From Halobacterium sp. CBA1132 (GTDB taxonomy: Archaea > Halobacteriota > Halobacteria > Halobacteriales > Halobacteriaceae), in the NCBI RefSeq assembly GCF_001485535.1, contig NZ_BCMZ01000001.1:2108001-2172000 (forward strand): a DNA stretch of 64,000 nucleotides, written 5' to 3'. Under the pieces are notes generated by a model. That model did not search any database. It had not been told where the DNA came from and saw nothing but the letters and a program-made list of their open reading frames with translations. Below are positions 61,821 through 64,000 of the stretch, in pieces; positions within the stretch are counted from its first letter, which is position 1, and each line of letters begins with the position of its first letter. The position numbers and the translations under genes were made by a program.

Positions 61821-62585
61821 ATGCGTTCCGTCGGCATCGTCGTCCCCGCGTACGACCCGAACGTCGAGGTGCTGGTGTCGTACCTCCGCGCCCTCCAAGA
61901 CGTAGTCACCCCCGAGCGTCTGCACGTGGAGTTAGACGCCGGTTCGGCGGAGACGGCCGCCGCGATTCGGGAGGCGGGAGCGACCGTGAACCACGCGAGC
62001 GAGCGCCGTGGCAAGGGCGCCGCCATCACCGCGGGGTTCGAGGCGTTGGACACGGACGTCCTCGCGTTCGCGGACGACGACGGCGCCACGCCCGCCGCGT
62101 CGCTGGCGCAGGTCGTCGCGCCCGTGCGTGACGGCGACGCGGACCTCGCGGTCGGGTCGCGCAGGCATCCCGACGCGGCCGTGACCGGCCACCAGACGCT
62201 CGTGCGGCGCTTCCTCGGGGACGGGTTCGCGTGGCTCGCGCGCCGGTTCCTCGACGTCGACCTCTACGACTACCAGTGCGGCGCGAAAGCCATCACGGCC
62301 GAGGGGTGGGAGAACGTCCGCGACCACCTCTACGAGGGCGGGTTCGCGTGGGACGTCGAACTCGTGGCGATGGCGGGCGCCCTCGACCTCCGCGTGCGGG
62401 AAGTCCCAATCGAGTGGGAGGACCAGCCGGGGTCGACGGTGTCGCCGGTGGAGACGTCGATAGCATTGTTCCGCGCGCTGGTGGCGTCGCGCCACCGGTC
62501 GAAGCTCCTGCGGGACAGCCAGCTACACGAAGCCATCGCGGCGCGCCGCGACGAACAGGCCGCGCTCGTCGAACAGCACCGATGA
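61821..62585 (+). CDS. Glycosyltransferase family 2
   Basis: The 254-aa GT-A-fold enzyme starts MRSVGIVVPAYDPNVEVLVS and has GKGAAITAGFEALD and the metal-binding FADDDGATP (DXD type) near residue 88, then DYQCGAKAITAEGW. This is typical of polyprenyl-phosphate sugar transferases of the DPM1/GtrB group. Overlap of 4 nt with the GtrA gene (ATGA) suggests a GtrA-GtrB-like pair. Confidence 0.9.
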   Translation: MRSVGIVVPAYDPNVEVLVSYLRALQDVVTPERLHVELDAGSAETAAAIREAGATVNHASERRGKGAAITAGFEALDTDVLAFADDDGATPAASLAQVVAPVRDGDADLAVGSRRHPDAAVTGHQTLVRRFLGDGFAWLARRFLDVDLYDYQCGAKAITAEGWENVRDHLYEGGFAWDVELVAMAGALDLRVREVPIEWEDQPGSTVSPVETSIALFRALVASRHRSKLLRDSQLHEAIAARRDEQAALVEQHR

Positions 62586-63064
62586 GCCGCGCCGACCGCG
62601 TTCGCGAGGCGCTGCCCGACCGGCTCGCGGCGCTCGTCTCGACGGTGCGGTTCGGACAGTTCGTCTCCGTCGGCGCCGTCGGCGCCGTCTTCGACATCAC
62701 GACCCTGGTCGTGCTCACCGAACTGTTCGGCGTGGCGGCGGCTGTCGCGAACGTCGTCAGCATCGAAACCGCGATTCTCGTGATGTTCGCGGTCAACGAG
62801 CGCTGGACGTTCGCGGACCACGGCGATACCGACGCGCGCTCGGTCGGCCGGCGGCTGATTCGCTCCCACCTCGTCCGCGCGGGCGGGTCGACGCTGCAGT
62901 ACGTGCTGTTCGTCGCGGTGTTCTACAACGTCGCCGTCGACCTCTCTGTCGCGGGCGTGGACCTCTGGCTGGTCGTCGTGAAAGGCGGCGCAATCGGCGT
63001 CGCGATGCTCGTGAACTACGTCTTCGAGAGTCTGTTCACGTGGCGCGTCCACGCCGACGAGTAA
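62582..63064 (+). CDS. GtrA-family membrane protein
   Basis: The 160-aa product has four hydrophobic helices (about residues 22-44, 48-70, 98-118 and 126-148) with FVSVGAVGAVFDI, VNERWTF and NYVFESLFTWR, the GtrA/DPMS-like family pattern. GtrA proteins are linked to flipping lipid-linked sugars. It is translationally coupled to the GT2 gene. Confidence 0.9.
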   Translation: MSRADRVREALPDRLAALVSTVRFGQFVSVGAVGAVFDITTLVVLTELFGVAAAVANVVSIETAILVMFAVNERWTFADHGDTDARSVGRRLIRSHLVRAGGSTLQYVLFVAVFYNVAVDLSVAGVDLWLVVVKGGAIGVAMLVNYVFESLFTWRVHADE

Positions 63065-63078
63065 TCAGTAATCCGTCG

Positions 63079-64000
63079 TCAGTCGCGGGGGTGACACCAT
63101 TCGAGGGCCTCCCGGACCGATTCCTTCCGCCCGAGGAACGTGAGGTGGTCGCCGCGCTGGAGCGTGAACTCGCCCGCGGGCACCTGATTCTCGCCGTCGC
63201 GGCCGACGAGCGCGATGATGCAGCCGTTCGGGAGTTCCGTGTCTAGTTCTTCGATGGTCTTCCCGACGAGTTCCTCGGAGGTGACTTCGACCTCCTGCAC
63301 GTCGCCCGAGCGCCCGATTTCGGTCATCCAGTTGGCGAGCGCGGGCCGCTCGATGATGTTGTCGATGCCCCACGCGGTCGCCAGCGACGAGGAGACCGTG
63401 CGGACGCCGAGGTCCTCGAAGGCGTCGACGTTGTCCGGGTTGTTCGCCCGGGCGATGATGGTTTCGACGTCGAACTTCGAGTCCGCGAGCTGGGAGATCA
63501 GCAAGTTGGCGTCGTCGTCCCCAGTGGCGGCGACGACGATGCGGGCGTTCTCCGCGCCCGCGGACCGCAACTCGTCGGTGTCCGTGCCGTCGCCGTGGTG
63601 GACGGTGAACCCGTCGTTGCGCGTTCGTTCGACCATCTCTACGTCCTTCTCGACGAGGACGACGTTCTCACCGCGGTCTTCGAGGCGCTCACCGAGCGCC
63701 CGACCCACGGTGCCGCCGCCGACAATAATGACACGCATTGGAATTACATCAAGTGCTTGTGCGATGTGTCTTGCGAACCCACCCTCCAAGACGACGGTCA
63801 GCAGGATGGCGAGGAAGACGATGCCGACCAAGAGGCTGGCGGCTTCCTCCATCCCGCTGCTCTGGAGTTGGACCGCGAACAGCGTCGCGACCGACGCGGG
63901 GATGATGCCGCGCGGGCCGACGGCGCTCATGAACGTCCGCTCGGAGAGCGTGTAGCGGTCCCCTCGGGTGGAGAGGAAGACGCCCAGCGGCCGGATGACG
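63079..64000 (-). CDS. Cation:proton antiporter with TrkA domains, C-terminal part
   Basis: The frame runs off the right edge (first complete codon at 63999). The visible 5' part, RPLGVFLSTRGDRYTLSERT then AVGPRGIIPAS, belongs to a CPA1/NhaP-type Na+/H+ antiporter membrane domain. The rest is a TrkA-N Rossmann domain (VIIVGGGTVGRALGERLEDR, nucleotide-binding) and a TrkA-C regulatory domain. It likely expels sodium and is gated by nucleotide. The N-terminal helices lie outside the window. Confidence 0.9.
   Translation of the reverse strand, partial: VIRPLGVFLSTRGDRYTLSERTFMSAVGPRGIIPASVATLFAVQLQSSGMEEAASLLVGIVFLAILLTVVLEGGFARHIAQALDVIPMRVIIVGGGTVGRALGERLEDRGENVVLVEKDVEMVERTRNDGFTVHHGDGTDTDELRSAGAENARIVVAATGDDDANLLISQLADSKFDVETIIARANNPDNVDAFEDLGVRTVSSSLATAWGIDNIIERPALANWMTEIGRSGDVQEVEVTSEELVGKTIEELDTELPNGCIIALVGRDGENQVPAGEFTLQRGDHLTFLGRKESVREALEWCHPRD

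Overview
The window looks like a chromosomal segment of an extreme halophilic archaeon (class Halobacteria, probably close to Halobacterium/Halarchaeum). GC is high, coding frames have a strong GC-ending third-position bias, and the proteins are acidic. The gene content is archaeal: PAN, aIF5B, aIF2-gamma, Kae1-Bud32, Nob1, Rpo7/Spt4, S19e, S24e, S27ae, PDCD5 and archaeal SecD/SecF. Many genes begin about 26-35 nt after a TATA-like box with no Shine-Dalgarno sequence, which fits leaderless transcripts. The window is mostly ordinary core chromosome with a few accessory spots.

Layout. 1-8560: truncated sensor kinase, secFD, small haloarchaeal membrane/DUF genes, glucose-6-phosphate isomerase, a CPBP protease, nob1 and a PRC-barrel protein. 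8636-13663: aIF5B, a low-GC islet with two small membrane proteins (10.5-11.4 kb), pyruvoyl arginine decarboxylase and PAN. 13774-17349: an oligoendopeptidase F gene invaded by a TnpB element. 17428-22935: truA, hisS, a tungstate-type binding protein, an EamA transporter and the PP-loop/PDCD5/S19e group. 22983-33232: thiL, two site-2 proteases, MobB-MoaE fusion, pyrH, lysS, PadR and pitA. 33240-35040: hairpin array and a low-GC islet with two divergent exported proteins. 35067-45613: two aldo/keto reductases, acyltransferase, Nmad3-like protein, glutaredoxin-like protein with a 92-bp tandem repeat, tRNA-Gly(CCC), nadE, tRNA-Thr(GGT) and ITPase. 45663-46357: an IS6-family insertion sequence abutting the kae1-bud32 stop codon. 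46358-51382: the archaeal information-processing cluster aIF2-gamma / PIN / Rpo7 / Spt4 / dephospho-CoA kinase / S24e / S27ae / Kae1-Bud32. 51551-64000: DUF5787, MBL hydrolase, AAA ATPase, Agl23-like membrane protein, a 1024-aa FAD/Fe-S oxidoreductase, thiolase, GT2 plus GtrA, and a truncated Na+/H+ antiporter with TrkA domains.

Most striking region. The pepF gene (15553-17349) switches abruptly from host-like high-GC codons to low-GC codons at residue 517. Immediately downstream lie a ribbon-helix-helix-like gene, an intact-looking TnpB and its right-end hairpin. Exactly after the element end (14017) comes the displaced original pepF 3' end (13774-14016), starting at the same codon. The simplest reading is a TnpB element that entered a conserved codon stretch of pepF and brought a divergent, synonymously different 3' end that restores the reading frame. 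The predicted TnpB guide is the displaced pepF sequence. That would make this a homing-like RNA-guided nuclease with a rescue cargo.

A second theme is hairpin-rich intergenic arrays. At several of them the 3' end of the neighbouring gene is duplicated (38.5, 39.2, 57.1 and 61.5 kb). Six convergent gene pairs also overlap by exactly 4 nt through shared stop codons. No CRISPR array, rRNA operon or replication origin was recognised.
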